From: Oceanicaulis sp052055585
Lineage (GTDB): Bacteria > Pseudomonadota > Alphaproteobacteria > Caulobacterales > Maricaulaceae
DNA: 64,000 nt
NCBI RefSeq assembly: GCF_052055585.1
Contig: NZ_CP170485.1
Coordinates: 2,666,001-2,730,000, forward strand
Direction of reading: 5' to 3'
This document shows positions 34,550-44,068 of the stretch, one piece after another; position 1 is the first letter of the stretch, and the number at the start of each line of letters is the position of its first letter. The position numbers were made by a program, and so were the translations under genes. The notes under the pieces are model-generated. The model saw nothing but the letters and a program-made list of their open reading frames with translations, was not told the DNA's origin and did not search any database.

Positions 34550-36686
34550 GCGCAACCGGCTGAGCGCAAGGCGCGTCAGCGGCACTGGCTCGAACGCTAT
34601 TCGCACACTTGTTGTGGCGTTTGTTCTGTCGCTTGTTTGCGTCGCGACAAGCCTGGCTCAGCCTTTTCCTTCAATGGAGGCGCCGGTAGAGGCCACTCTC
34701 AGCCCGGTGTCTCTCAGTATTGAGCCGGGCGGCGCCGCTGATGTGCGCATCAGACTGGAGCATCAGCCAGGCTGGAGCACGTTCTGGATCAATCCCGGCG
34801 CGGGCGAAGCCATCGTCGCACGGTGGGAGGCGCCAGAGGGGTGGAGCGTTGAAGCCGAGGGCTGGCCAACGCCGCACCGGGTCATGGATGGAGAAGGGCG
34901 TGTTTTTGGCTATGGCTATGATGAAACCCTGCTCCTGCCCTTCCGGATTTTGGCTCCGGTAGATGCGCGACCGGGCGCAATCGAGAGCATAGAACTCGGG
35001 GTTCGGTGGCTCACCTGTCATGAGCAGGACTGCGTGGAGGGCGGGTCCAGCCTGTCGCTTTATGTGGAGGTGGCCGCATCTGGCGAGCCCCCCATGACGG
35101 CGGTTAACCCGACGGTTCTTTCCATGCCTGAGAGCGCGCGTCAGTGGCGTTTTGATGCAAGCACCGATGAAGGTGAAATCAGGCTTCAGATCATTGCGCC
35201 GGAAGTCATTGATGATCTCTACTTCTTTCCTGTGGAGCCCGTCATATGGCACGCGGATCCGCAAGTGGTGACACGGATTTCCTCGACCGAGCATCAGCTC
35301 TCCGTGCAGGCCGACCCATTTTACGAGGGTGACAGGTCTCACCTTTCCGGTGTTCTCGCTTTCACCGATGAGGAGGGCGCCTATCGGGGGGTCAGCGTGG
35401 CTTTGACGCTGGAGGCGCAGAGCCCTTCCAGCAATGCCGCAACATCACAGGCGCCCCCAGGCGTATGGAACGCAATTCTGTTCGCGTTTCTGGGCGGGTT
35501 GATCCTGAATCTCATGCCCTGCGTCTTGCCTGTGCTGTCTCTCAAAGCGATCGCTCTGGCGCGAAGCGCCAATCTCGCCCCGGCCGCCATGAGGGCGGAT
35601 GGATGGGCGTATGCTGCAGGCGTGCTGTCATGCTTTGGTCTCATCGGACTGGCCGTCTTGACCGGCAGAAGCGTCATTCCTGCTGCAAGTTGGGGCAGCC
35701 AATTGCAAAATCCGATCCTCGTCTTGGGGCTGGCGCTCCTGATGACGGGGGTTGGCTTGAACCTGCTGGGCGTTCTGAAGCTCGGGAGCAGCTTGCAGCG
35801 TCTCGGGGGCTCTGTACCGACGCGCCAGGGCCTGCAAGGCGCCTTTCTGACCGGCATGCTCGCCGTTCTTGTGGCGGCTCCCTGTACAGCGCCGTTCATG
35901 GCGTCGGCTCTGGGGTACGCGATGATCGCATCCCCTCTTGGCGCGCTGGCGGTGTTTCTCTCACTGGGCGGCGGTTTGGCCCTGCCCTATCTCGTCATTA
36001 CTCATGTCCCGGCCGTGCAGCGCGTGTTGCCGAAGCCCGGCCAGTGGATGCAGACCCTGCAGCAGGTTCTCGCCTTTCCCATGTTCGTGAGCGCGATCTG
36101 GCTTCTCTGGGTGCTCGGCGCGCAGACCAGTCATGACGGAATGGCCATCGGTCTTCTGGCCTGCCTGGCCCTGGCCGGAGCGGCCAAGGCCTTGTCCCAT
36201 GGAGGGCGGGTTGGCCAGACCATCGGCGCTAGCCTGATTGTGCTGGGGGCGAGCAGCATGCTCCCCGTTGCCTGGCTTTCAGGGTCTTCCGCCGCCGCCG
36301 AGCTCGCCGGAAGCCAACAGGAAGAGGACTTCTCCCCGCAGGCCCTGGCGTCACTGCTGGCAGACAACCAGAAGGTCTTTCTCTATTTTACGGCCGATTG
36401 GTGCATCACCTGCAAGGTGAATGAGGCAACAGCGCTAAAGACCGCAGCTACGCTGGACCATTTTGATCGCAATGATATCCGCGTCATGGTCGGCGACTGG
36501 ACCCGTGAAGACCCGGAAATTTCCCGTTTCATTGCCGATTACGGGCGCGCGGGCGTGCCTCTTTATCTTTATTTCGAGCGAGGCGCCGGGATCAACGAAG
36601 GCGTGATCCTCCCGCAGGTGCTGACAGAAGAGCTTATTCGTCAACACACGACCCAAGGCCCCCAGAACGCCGAAGTGCGTCAGTAA
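34536..36686 (+). CDS. DsbD/ScsB-type thiol:disulfide interchange protein
   Basis: About 716 residues. No ATG is available, so translation probably starts at GTG 34536 (or TTG 34539), overlapping the previous stop codon. A basic segment (KTRRNRLSARR) and hydrophobic core (TLVVAFVLSLVCVATSLAQ) make the signal peptide. The periplasmic N-terminal domain has the Cys pair TCHEQDCVEG. The eight-helix DsbD-beta domain begins near residue 310 with LNLMPCVLPVLSLKAIAL and continues with VAAPCTAPFMASALGYAM, each carrying a membrane Cys. The thioredoxin-like gamma domain at the end has ADWCITCKVNE. It moves electrons from cytosolic thioredoxin to the periplasm, here probably for the two upstream proteins. 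Confidence 0.88.
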   Translation: MLKTRRNRLSARRVSGTGSNAIRTLVVAFVLSLVCVATSLAQPFPSMEAPVEATLSPVSLSIEPGGAADVRIRLEHQPGWSTFWINPGAGEAIVARWEAPEGWSVEAEGWPTPHRVMDGEGRVFGYGYDETLLLPFRILAPVDARPGAIESIELGVRWLTCHEQDCVEGGSSLSLYVEVAASGEPPMTAVNPTVLSMPESARQWRFDASTDEGEIRLQIIAPEVIDDLYFFPVEPVIWHADPQVVTRISSTEHQLSVQADPFYEGDRSHLSGVLAFTDEEGAYRGVSVALTLEAQSPSSNAATSQAPPGVWNAILFAFLGGLILNLMPCVLPVLSLKAIALARSANLAPAAMRADGWAYAAGVLSCFGLIGLAVLTGRSVIPAASWGSQLQNPILVLGLALLMTGVGLNLLGVLKLGSSLQRLGGSVPTRQGLQGAFLTGMLAVLVAAPCTAPFMASALGYAMIASPLGALAVFLSLGGGLALPYLVITHVPAVQRVLPKPGQWMQTLQQVLAFPMFVSAIWLLWVLGAQTSHDGMAIGLLACLALAGAAKALSHGGRVGQTIGASLIVLGASSMLPVAWLSGSSAAAELAGSQQEEDFSPQALASLLADNQKVFLYFTADWCITCKVNEATALKTAATLDHFDRNDIRVMVGDWTREDPEISRFIADYGRAGVPLYLYFERGAGINEGVILPQVLTEELIRQHTTQGPQNAEVRQ

Positions 36687-36806
36687 AGCGTCTCGCGTCA
36701 TCGCGGCGTCACCCCAGGTCTTCCACTCTCTCGGCAAGCGGGGCTGGCGTACGTGCGCCTGACGCGTTGATAATGTGATCGACACAACGCGGTCTTGTAA
36801 GCGGAT

Positions 36807-36847
36807 AAGAAAAGCCCCCGCCGAGGTGGGGGAACCTCGGCGGGGGC
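36807..36847 (-). terminator. Strong terminator of the beta-helix autotransporter gene
   Basis: A perfect 14-bp stem (GCCCCCGCCGAGGT 36814-36827 / 36834-36847) with a 6-base loop. On the minus-strand transcript it is followed by UUUUCUU. It lies 28 bases after the stop at 36876. Confidence 0.9.
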
Positions 36848-36875
36848 AGGGAGGCTAGGAGCGGCTTGGGCGCTC

Positions 36876-39800
36876 CTAGAATTGCATCCGCCCTCCCAAG
36901 CGGATGGCTCCGCCCGACTGGTCGCCATCAAAGGCTTCCCCGGAAATGCTCAGCACCAGGCCTGCGCCCGTTTCAAAAGCCGCTCCGAGTTCCAGACGGG
37001 TATAGGATCCCGCCGGCTCGTCCTGCAGGGCCAGCTGGCTCGCGCCAGAGGCATAACGAGCCGTGTTCTCCCCTGCGAACTCTTCCACCCGGTACGCCGC
37101 GGCAGTGGGACGAACCGACCAGGCGCCGGCGGTGAAGGCGTGACCGATGCGAGCGCCGATCTCGGCCTTCAGGCTATCACCGTCCTCCAGCTCGAATACG
37201 CCGGTGGAGAACGCCGCTTCACCCAGGGAAGTCGAGACCCAGCTCATCGAGACTGCCGGTTCGACATAGGTCGCACCGGACTGGAAACGGGCGCCCAACT
37301 CGCCATTCAGGCCGAACGTGGTGACATCCATTTCGCTACGCTCATTGGCGCTGACGACATTGAGGTCGAGCGTCCCGGTATCGAGCTTGCCGATCAGGTT
37401 GGCGAAATAGCGCTCGGTGCTCCAGCCGCCATAGCCGGACAGGCTGAACACCTCCATCTCCATCTCATTGCCCGTGCCGTCAAATTGTGCGCGGCCATCG
37501 ACATACCCTATGGCGGCTCCGAAATGCGCCGCGCCGGTGCGCATGGTCAGGCCCGCTGCGACCGAGCTGGCGCTGAGATCGCGAGACAGGGTCTGCGACA
37601 CTTTGGAGCCGGCATGTTGCGTACTCAGTGTCATTTCTGCGCCGTTCCGGTCCGTGCTGGCGGCCTCGATCCAGCCGGACAGGCCATCGCCGCTTCCGCT
37701 CTGTGTTGAACGGGACAGGGCCGCTTGCTGACGAATGACCTGTGCGCCCTCATGCCAGAGATCGGTGACCACGCCGCCGGCCTGGACGATTTCAAACACC
37801 TCCACATCCGGAGTGGCGGCCAGGGTGAGCTGGTTCGCAGACTGACGCAGCGTCCACTGCATGAACCCCGCATCGGCGCTTTCGGACCGGATCCGGAAAG
37901 CATCATCCGCGACCGGCTCGGTGAAGGTGATCAGGTCCACGCTGGCGTCAAGCGTCAGCCCGGCCTCCGCCATGATCTCCACGTCGGTCGTTCCCTGAAC
38001 CAGTCCGAAGGTGATGTCATCGGCCAGGACGCCGCCCGCACCGTCGCTGATCACGTCAAAGGCCAGCACGCTGCCTTCGCCGCCAATGAAAGTGATGTCC
38101 GACAGATCAAGGCTGTCGCCCGCATCACCATCGGCCAGGCTGAACAGGCCCTGGTTTTCAAAGCGCTCAAGACCGTCAAAAGCGGCGGCCCCATCAATCA
38201 CGAAGACCGAGCCGGTATTGATCAGGGTGTCATCGCCGCCGCCGAACAGGCTGGTTCCGGAGGCGAGGAAACGCCCGGCGATCTGAAGCGTGTCGTCCCC
38301 GTCCGTCAGCTGGATGCGGCCTTGCAGAACGCCGCCCTCATCCACGTTCAACGAAGCGCCGCTTGTGACCGGCGTTGCCGTGCCGCCAAACGATTGCGCT
38401 GCAAGCACACTCACCGGGTCTTCGGGGATGATCGGATCGTCAGGCACAAGGCCGGGCTCGATAACGACCGCGAACCCGTCATCGCTACTTTCGACCCAAC
38501 CGCCATCGGCGATGGTCAGCTCGATGGTTCCGGCGCTGGCGATGCGAACGCCTGCGCCTTGTTCGGCTCGGACATGGCCTTCGACCGTGGCGGTGACATC
38601 GCCGGTCTGGCTGACCAGATGCAGGCCGTCAGCATCCAGCCCGGACACCGAAACATCGCCCGCCTTCACAGAGATGTCGCCTTCGCCCGTCTCGGCGCGG
38701 ATGCCATGGGCCCCGACGCCCAGCGTGGAGACGGACTGGCTCTCGATGGAGATGGATCCGTAATCACTGCGCGCGTCGATGCCAAAAGAGGCCGGGCCTT
38801 CGAACTCAAAAAGCCCGCTTACGCTCAGCCCGAACTGGTAATCGGTCGCCGAGAAATAGTTTGTGCGTTCCCCGGTCGTGCTGACAGAGCCGCTGACAAT
38901 GGTCACGTCGCCATTGGCGTGGGCGGCGATGCCGCGCGAAGAATCCCCGGACGTACTCACCGAACCGGCGGTGATCACGATATCCCCGTCCGGCACGGTC
39001 CCCGGAAGCGGTTCGTTTGAGGCGGAAGCGCCGGTCCCGAAAGCCGCGCCATCCTCGCCACCGCCAGGCGTTTCATCGGGCTCGCCATCCCCGATGATGA
39101 GCTCGCTCGGGTCACGCATGAGCGGACCTTCGCCGCCATTCAGCCCGGTGCGGTTGATGGCCTGAATGCCATCGGACACATCGCCGGTCGTAACGATTTC
39201 ACCGACCTCGATATTCGCGCCCGATTGGCTTGCCGAGAACACCCCGACCGACTGCCGTCCGTCGGTCTGGATCTGACCAACGCGAATATCGTTGAAGTTC
39301 TTCAGGGAAATCGCGCGAACGCCGGTGATGTAATCGCCGTCCGTCACGATGGAATTGGCGCGGATATCGGTTCGGCCGCCCTCTCCATCATCCGCACCAT
39401 TGAGTGTGCGGATGCCGCCGCCACCGCCCTCTCCGATCACGACCACCTCGCCGATCTCGGCAAGGATCGAGGCGTTGACGGAGATCACTTCGACCCCGGT
39501 CATCTTGGCCCCTTCGGTGCGGACGCTATTGGCCTGCACACGGGCCTGCCCGGTGACGGCGCCCACGGAAATGGCCTCGCCAAAAGGATCGGTTTCCCCC
39601 GGCGCTGTGTTCTCCAGCGTTGAGACCGCCGTGACGCTGTCAACGATGACATGGGCGCCCAGATCGCCGCGCGCCCGCAAGCCGATGACGCCGCCTGCGC
39701 CGTCAACATCCACAATCCCGGCTGTGACATCGGCGCGGCCGCCGGTCGCAAACACATTGATGCCGTTCGTATTCAACCCGCTGGCCGTGACCTTGCCCGC

Positions 39801-41900
39801 CGTCACGGAGATGTCGGAGTTGAAGCTGCTGGCGGCGATGCCGATGACATTGCCATTGATCATGGTCGAAGCCGGGCCGCCGCCGGGATTGGGATCCACA
39901 GGCAATTCGCCGCCGCCATCTCCGGGGATATAACGGTCACCTGAGACATCAATCTCAGTCACGTTGATGTCGATATCACCGTTGAAGGCGACCGCCTCAA
40001 TGCCCGCGGAACTGTCGCCGGTGGAGGTGATCCGGCCTGCGTTCACGGTCACGCCGCCATTGTTTGATTGCAGGCTTATGCCCGCAGACAACGCGCCTTC
40101 CGTGGTGACGTCATTGACCTGAACGGACAGGTCTCCGCCGGCATCGGCATAGATGCCGGCCGCGCTTTCACCGGATGTGATGATCGTGTCCGCCGCGATG
40201 CTGACATCGCCAAAGGTGTTGATGAAGATACCGTCCGAGCCGTCGCCAGCTGTCGAGATTGCTCCTGATGTGATCCGGACATCTGACCCGCCGCCCAGAC
40301 CGATGACGGAGATCCCGTCGCTGTCCTCGCCCTGGGTGGTGATTTCGCCGCTGTTGATGTCGACTTCGCCCGTCTGCGTCAGAACCTGGATGCCGCTCGA
40401 CGAATCTCCTGAGGTTTCGATCAACTGGCTGTCCACAATGACATTCTTGTTCGCCGTGATGCGAACACCAGTGGAATCAAACCCTTCAGTGGATATGGCT
40501 TCGCTTAGTACAAGGACGTTTCCGGACTCGCTGGTGACGGAGAGGGCTGTGGAGAAATCTCCCTGAGTTGATACAGAGCCGCTGCTAACGCTAGCGTCAC
40601 CAAAATGACTGCGAGCCAGAAGCCCGATCGCGCTTTCACCTGATGTCTGGATTTCATCGCTGATCACTATCGTATCGGTTTGTGCCGAGGCGTGAATGCC
40701 GGTCGCGCCAGAGCCTGCGGTGGAGACGAAACCGCTTTCCACAAAGACATCAGCGCCATCACTGATCGCAACGATCCCCATGGCGGCAGCGCTTGGCGCG
40801 GCTGGCAATGAGCCCACAGGTTCGCTGGGAGGGAAGGGATCGCCACCGCCATCCCCCGGCGGAAGGTCGCCGCCATCGCCCGGAGGCAAGTCTCCGCCAT
40901 CTCCCGGCGGAAGGTCTCCACCATCCCCCGGAGGCAAGTCCCCGCCATCACCACCCTCGCCGCCAGATAGGGCTTCACCCTGGGTGGTGACGCTTCCGCT
41001 GCGGACCGCCACGCTTCCATTGGAGCGGGCTAAGATGCCGATGGAGCCGTCACCCTGGGTCGTCAGGGTCTGGCTTTCCACATAAGCGAGCTGATCCAGA
41101 CTGGACACGACGATCCCGTGCGCCTGTTCGCCTTCGGTCTGCACAGACTGGCTGCGCACATACGCACTCATGCCTGCCTCTGCGACAATCCCGTGAGCGC
41201 CATCGCCAGCGGTCGCCACATCGAGGCTGTCGACAATGACGAAGTCACTGGCTTCAGCCTGAATACCGACGGCGCCCAGGCCGGATGTCTTCACATCATT
41301 GCTCAGCAGCTGAACATCGCCAGACTCAGCGTGCGCCAGAATACCTGTGGCGCCGTCTCCGTGCGTGGTGACAGACTGGCTTTCAATCGTGACGGCGCCC
41401 GCCTTCGAGGTGGCGTGAATGCCAATGGCGTCAGCGCCGGCCGTTGTCACACCGCCGCTGAAAATCTGCGTCAGACTGCTTGGGAATGCGCCTTCGTTAC
41501 GGGCGACAATGCCCCTTGAGCCGATGCCGGTCGTTTCCACGTCGCCGCTGAAAATCAGGATTTCGCCGTCATCGGCGAAGGATTCCGCGAAGATGCCATC
41601 CGACATCGCCCCTGATGTCAGCACATCCAGACTGTTGATGATGACGCCGCCCAGCCAGGAGCGCCCCAGGATGGCAGGTTGGCCGTCCTCATCTGTCGCC
41701 AGCGGTGCGTCCACCACAATATCCACTGTCGCATCGGTCTCGACCTCGACGCTTTGGGTCAGGATCGTTGGACTGTCCTGAGCGCTGGCGGCGGGCTGCA
41801 GCGCCAGCAAACCGCACCCCAGAGCGCTCGACAGGAGCCTGGCTTTCAGGCCTGGCCGTTTGAGCCACCCGGCATCCCGGAATGAATAAGACTGTTGCAT
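36876..41900 (-). CDS. Beta-helix repeat autotransporter
   Basis: About 1,674 residues from ATG 41900, which follows an AGGGGAGAA ribosome site; the open frame upstream of it has no coding character. The signal peptide is unusually long (QQSYSFRDAGW...PAASAQ). The passenger consists of some 40 imperfect repeats of about 25 residues of the form 'VxTxGxGAxGIxAxSxxGDVxVxSGS', a right-handed beta-helix pattern. It is interrupted by a Gly/Asp/Pro stretch coded by four 24-bp repeats. A C-terminal autotransporter barrel of about 270 residues (SGWIEAASTDRNG ... GGAIRLGGRMQF) ends in Phe. It contains no cysteine after the signal peptide. It diverges from the LytS gene, which may regulate it. No enzymatic motif is seen. 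Confidence 0.88.
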   Translation of the reverse strand: MQQSYSFRDAGWLKRPGLKARLLSSALGCGLLALQPAASAQDSPTILTQSVEVETDATVDIVVDAPLATDEDGQPAILGRSWLGGVIINSLDVLTSGAMSDGIFAESFADDGEILIFSGDVETTGIGSRGIVARNEGAFPSSLTQIFSGGVTTAGADAIGIHATSKAGAVTIESQSVTTHGDGATGILAHAESGDVQLLSNDVKTSGLGAVGIQAEASDFVIVDSLDVATAGDGAHGIVAEAGMSAYVRSQSVQTEGEQAHGIVVSSLDQLAYVESQTLTTQGDGSIGILARSNGSVAVRSGSVTTQGEALSGGEGGDGGDLPPGDGGDLPPGDGGDLPPGDGGDLPPGDGGGDPFPPSEPVGSLPAAPSAAAMGIVAISDGADVFVESGFVSTAGSGATGIHASAQTDTIVISDEIQTSGESAIGLLARSHFGDASVSSGSVSTQGDFSTALSVTSESGNVLVLSEAISTEGFDSTGVRITANKNVIVDSQLIETSGDSSSGIQVLTQTGEVDINSGEITTQGEDSDGISVIGLGGGSDVRITSGAISTAGDGSDGIFINTFGDVSIAADTIITSGESAAGIYADAGGDLSVQVNDVTTEGALSAGISLQSNNGGVTVNAGRITSTGDSSAGIEAVAFNGDIDINVTEIDVSGDRYIPGDGGGELPVDPNPGGGPASTMINGNVIGIAASSFNSDISVTAGKVTASGLNTNGINVFATGGRADVTAGIVDVDGAGGVIGLRARGDLGAHVIVDSVTAVSTLENTAPGETDPFGEAISVGAVTGQARVQANSVRTEGAKMTGVEVISVNASILAEIGEVVVIGEGGGGGIRTLNGADDGEGGRTDIRANSIVTDGDYITGVRAISLKNFNDIRVGQIQTDGRQSVGVFSASQSGANIEVGEIVTTGDVSDGIQAINRTGLNGGEGPLMRDPSELIIGDGEPDETPGGGEDGAAFGTGASASNEPLPGTVPDGDIVITAGSVSTSGDSSRGIAAHANGDVTIVSGSVSTTGERTNYFSATDYQFGLSVSGLFEFEGPASFGIDARSDYGSISIESQSVSTLGVGAHGIRAETGEGDISVKAGDVSVSGLDADGLHLVSQTGDVTATVEGHVRAEQGAGVRIASAGTIELTIADGGWVESSDDGFAVVIEPGLVPDDPIIPEDPVSVLAAQSFGGTATPVTSGASLNVDEGGVLQGRIQLTDGDDTLQIAGRFLASGTSLFGGGDDTLINTGSVFVIDGAAAFDGLERFENQGLFSLADGDAGDSLDLSDITFIGGEGSVLAFDVISDGAGGVLADDITFGLVQGTTDVEIMAEAGLTLDASVDLITFTEPVADDAFRIRSESADAGFMQWTLRQSANQLTLAATPDVEVFEIVQAGGVVTDLWHEGAQVIRQQAALSRSTQSGSGDGLSGWIEAASTDRNGAEMTLSTQHAGSKVSQTLSRDLSASSVAAGLTMRTGAAHFGAAIGYVDGRAQFDGTGNEMEMEVFSLSGYGGWSTERYFANLIGKLDTGTLDLNVVSANERSEMDVTTFGLNGELGARFQSGATYVEPAVSMSWVSTSLGEAAFSTGVFELEDGDSLKAEIGARIGHAFTAGAWSVRPTAAAYRVEEFAGENTARYASGASQLALQDEPAGSYTRLELGAAFETGAGLVLSISGEAFDGDQSGGAIRLGGRMQF
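40849..40944 (-). repeat. Four tandem 24-bp repeats encoding GDLPPGDG
   Basis: Units start at 40849, 40873, 40897 and 40921, each reading CCATC-NCCCGG on the plus strand. Units 1 and 3 carry GGCGGAAGGTC and units 2 and 4 GGAGGCAAGTC, so the array looks like a duplicated 48-bp pair. It encodes a flexible Pro-Gly-Asp hinge in the beta-helix passenger and should be prone to slippage. Confidence 0.9.
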
Positions 41901-42048
41901 GATTGGACGTTCTCCCCTCTTCGCCTGGGCGCGGCTTGCATGCCCGCCCTGTGAAGCCGGCCATACTCGGAGTGCGGAGCCCGCTCGCCAGTCGAAAGTC
42001 ATGAACACGGGTGTGGACGCAACAAGGGCCCAAAAATGCAACCAACAA

Positions 42049-42070
42049 CCTGATTTATCGGGTGAACGAC
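42049..42070. promoter_or_regulatory. 22-bp motif shared by two autotransporter upstream regions (copy 1)
   Basis: The sequence begins CCTGATTTA, continues with CGG and ends AACGAC. It matches the copy at 50318-50339 at 19 of 22 positions. Its core TTTAYC-G-GRTRAA is an imperfect inverted repeat. It lies between the divergent beta-helix autotransporter (start 41900) and lytS (start 42119). The flanking bases of this 218-bp spacer do not align between the two copies. Confidence 0.6.
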
Positions 42071-42118
42071 CTAGCCGTTAAATTGAATGGCCTGCACGGT
42101 CTGGTCTAGAATGAGCGG

Positions 42119-43246
42119 ATGGGGAACTCACTCACACCGGGTAACCGGCGCACGTCGCCACCGTTCAACCTCCACGCACCCTTGGTCAGAGAAACGCTCA
42201 TGGCGTTCGGGCTGATCATGCTGTGCTGGGGGTTCTATTTCTTCACCCGGATTGTGCTCGATTTCGTGCGCGTCCGCGATGTGCTCGGCTTCCTTCCCGG
42301 GCGCCTCTTCGTAATCGGCGTAGGCGCCTGTTTGTCCTTGTGCATGTATGCCGTGCTGCGCTTTTTCTGGGGGCGTTCGGTCTGGTTGACCGGGGCCCTT
42401 GTAGTGCTTGCATCCATCGTTACCGCTATCCCCTTCGCGGTCTTCAACTGGTGGATGATCACGGCATTTTCGTCGGCCAATCAGCCCTTGCTCCTGCATA
42501 GTCTGGTGGCCTGGTCGGCGAGCGTGCACATTTTCTTCGCCCAGAGCGTTGTGCTGGTGGCGTTCCTGTATGCGCGGCAGTTGAAGCAGCGTGAAGCGGA
42601 TGCGGTGCAAGCCGAGAAGTCCCAGCGACAAGCTGAGCTTCGCGCGCTGCGCTATCAGGTCAATCCGCATTTCCTGTTCAACGCGCTGAACTCGGTTTCC
42701 GCCCTGCTGACGTCACGGCGTGTGGAAGAGGCTGAGCGCATGGTGGACATGCTGGCGAGCTATTATGAGCGCGCCCTGATCGCGCCTCAGGCCGAGCTGG
42801 CGCCGGTCCGGGACGAGATAGAAGCCCAGTTGCGTTATCTGGATATCGAGCGGATCCGCTTTCCCGACCGGCTGGAGGTCGAGGTCGATCTGCCCGAAGG
42901 GCTGGAACAGGCCCTTGCACCGACCTTGATGATCCAACCCCTGATCGAGAACAGCATCAAGCACGCCGTCTCCTCGCACACAACGACAGTGACCGTGCGT
43001 ATCGCCGTGTCACAACTGGCGGATTCATTGGTGATCGAAGTGTCGGACCGGTGCGCGGAAGCGCCCGTCGCAAGCGCTCGTGCAGGAACAGGGACGGGTC
43101 TGAACAATATCAGAAACCGCCTGACGGCCGCGTATGGCGATCAGGCGGGCCTTGAAGCAGGCCCGGTTGCGGGCGGCTTCCGGTCTGTGCTGGCGCTGCC
43201 GCTGCGTTTCAAGGAGAGCCAGGATGAGAGTCTGCTTCGCGGATGA
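42119..43246 (+). CDS. LytS-type sensor histidine kinase
   Basis: A 375-residue membrane kinase. About four helices (residues 27-160; LIMLCWGFYFFTRIVLDFV, LFVIGVGACLSLCMYAVLRFF, VVLASIVTAIPFAVFNWW, FAQSVVLVAFLYA) are followed by a short coiled coil. The His_kinase domain motif is YQVNPHFLFNALNS, where the His is phosphorylated. The ATPase N-box is PLIENSIKHAVS and the G-box GTGTGLNNIRNRL. There is no extra sensor domain, so the signal is probably sensed in the membrane. Its stop overlaps the LytTR regulator by 23 bases. It lies between two divergently placed autotransporter genes. Confidence 0.92.
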   Translation: MGNSLTPGNRRTSPPFNLHAPLVRETLMAFGLIMLCWGFYFFTRIVLDFVRVRDVLGFLPGRLFVIGVGACLSLCMYAVLRFFWGRSVWLTGALVVLASIVTAIPFAVFNWWMITAFSSANQPLLLHSLVAWSASVHIFFAQSVVLVAFLYARQLKQREADAVQAEKSQRQAELRALRYQVNPHFLFNALNSVSALLTSRRVEEAERMVDMLASYYERALIAPQAELAPVRDEIEAQLRYLDIERIRFPDRLEVEVDLPEGLEQALAPTLMIQPLIENSIKHAVSSHTTTVTVRIAVSQLADSLVIEVSDRCAEAPVASARAGTGTGLNNIRNRLTAAYGDQAGLEAGPVAGGFRSVLALPLRFKESQDESLLRG

Positions 43247-44000
43247 TGAGCCGCTGGCTCGCGAACGCATGCGCAAAATGCTCGCCCTGGATGAGGGTAT
43301 CGAGATCTGCGGTGAGGCGCAGAACGGCGAGGACATGATTGCGCTGATCCAGACCGAAGAACCCGAGCTGGTCTTTCTGGATATCGAGATGCCCAAACTT
43401 GACGGTTTTGACGTTGTGGAAGCCCTGGCGCAGGCCACCTTCCGCGATGAACCGCCCTTGTTCATTTTCGCAACCGCCTTTCCCGCCATGGCGGCCCAGG
43501 CCTATGACACCGGTGCAATCGATTTCCTGACCAAGCCCATCCGACCCGCGCGGCTGGAGCTGGCCTTGTCGAGGGCTCGCCAGCTTCTACGCTCGCGTGA
43601 AGCGATGAGCCGTCTGGAGAAGCTGCAATCGCATCTTGAGGGATTGCGCGAAACCCGTTCGCGGTCAGGTCAGGGCCCTGTCTGCATCTGGGTGTCAAAT
43701 GGCGGACAGAATATCCGTGTCGAGCCTGCCCAGATCGAATACGTGTCCGCTGAAGCGGAATACATCCGCTTGCATATTGGCGAGCGCAGCCTGTTGCACC
43801 GGCAGTCCATCAGCGCCTTTGAGGAAGAGATGGCGGAGGAAGGCTTCATCCGCGTCCATCGCTCCTACATTGTTCCTGCGCACGATTGCGTTCAGACCTC
43901 ACGCACGTCCTGGGGCGGGCTTCTGGTTCATTTGCGCAACGGTCAGGTCATTCCGGTCGGGCGCAAGTTCAAGGACAAGCTGCAAGCCCTGATGGGCTAA
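43224..44000 (+). CDS. LytTR-family response regulator
   Basis: About 258 residues from ATG 43224, with AAGGAG 9 bases upstream. The receiver domain has the acid pocket CFADDEPLARERM, phosphoacceptor Asp in LVFLDIEMPKLDG, Thr/Ser region FIFATAF and Lys in DFLTKPIRP. A helical linker precedes the C-terminal LytTR DNA-binding domain (IEYVSAEAEYIRLHIGERSLLHRQSISAFEEEM...FIRVHRSYIVPAHD...GQVIPVGRKFKDKL). It acts with the overlapping LytS kinase. Flanking autotransporter genes with a shared upstream motif are candidate targets, which is inference. Confidence 0.93.
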   Translation: MRVCFADDEPLARERMRKMLALDEGIEICGEAQNGEDMIALIQTEEPELVFLDIEMPKLDGFDVVEALAQATFRDEPPLFIFATAFPAMAAQAYDTGAIDFLTKPIRPARLELALSRARQLLRSREAMSRLEKLQSHLEGLRETRSRSGQGPVCIWVSNGGQNIRVEPAQIEYVSAEAEYIRLHIGERSLLHRQSISAFEEEMAEEGFIRVHRSYIVPAHDCVQTSRTSWGGLLVHLRNGQVIPVGRKFKDKLQALMG

Positions 44001-44011
44001 GCTGCAACGGC

Positions 44012-44048
44012 AAGGGGCCGCATCGTTTATACGATGCGGCCCCTTTTT
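44012..44048 (+). terminator. Terminator after the LytTR regulator gene
   Basis: A perfect 15-bp stem (AAGGGGCCGCATCGT 44012-44026 with its complement 44031-44045) has a TTAT loop and is followed by a T-run to 44048. It also stands between converging genes and may block read-through from the giant autotransporter. Confidence 0.92.
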
Positions 44049-44068
44049 CATGCGTGTGCGAACAGACT

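Noticed and set aside
37725..39020. Long plus-strand frames opposite the beta-helix autotransporter, and similar ones opposite the Ig genes
   Set aside because: They reflect codon bias of the repeat-coding strand. No signal, start site or known domain is present.
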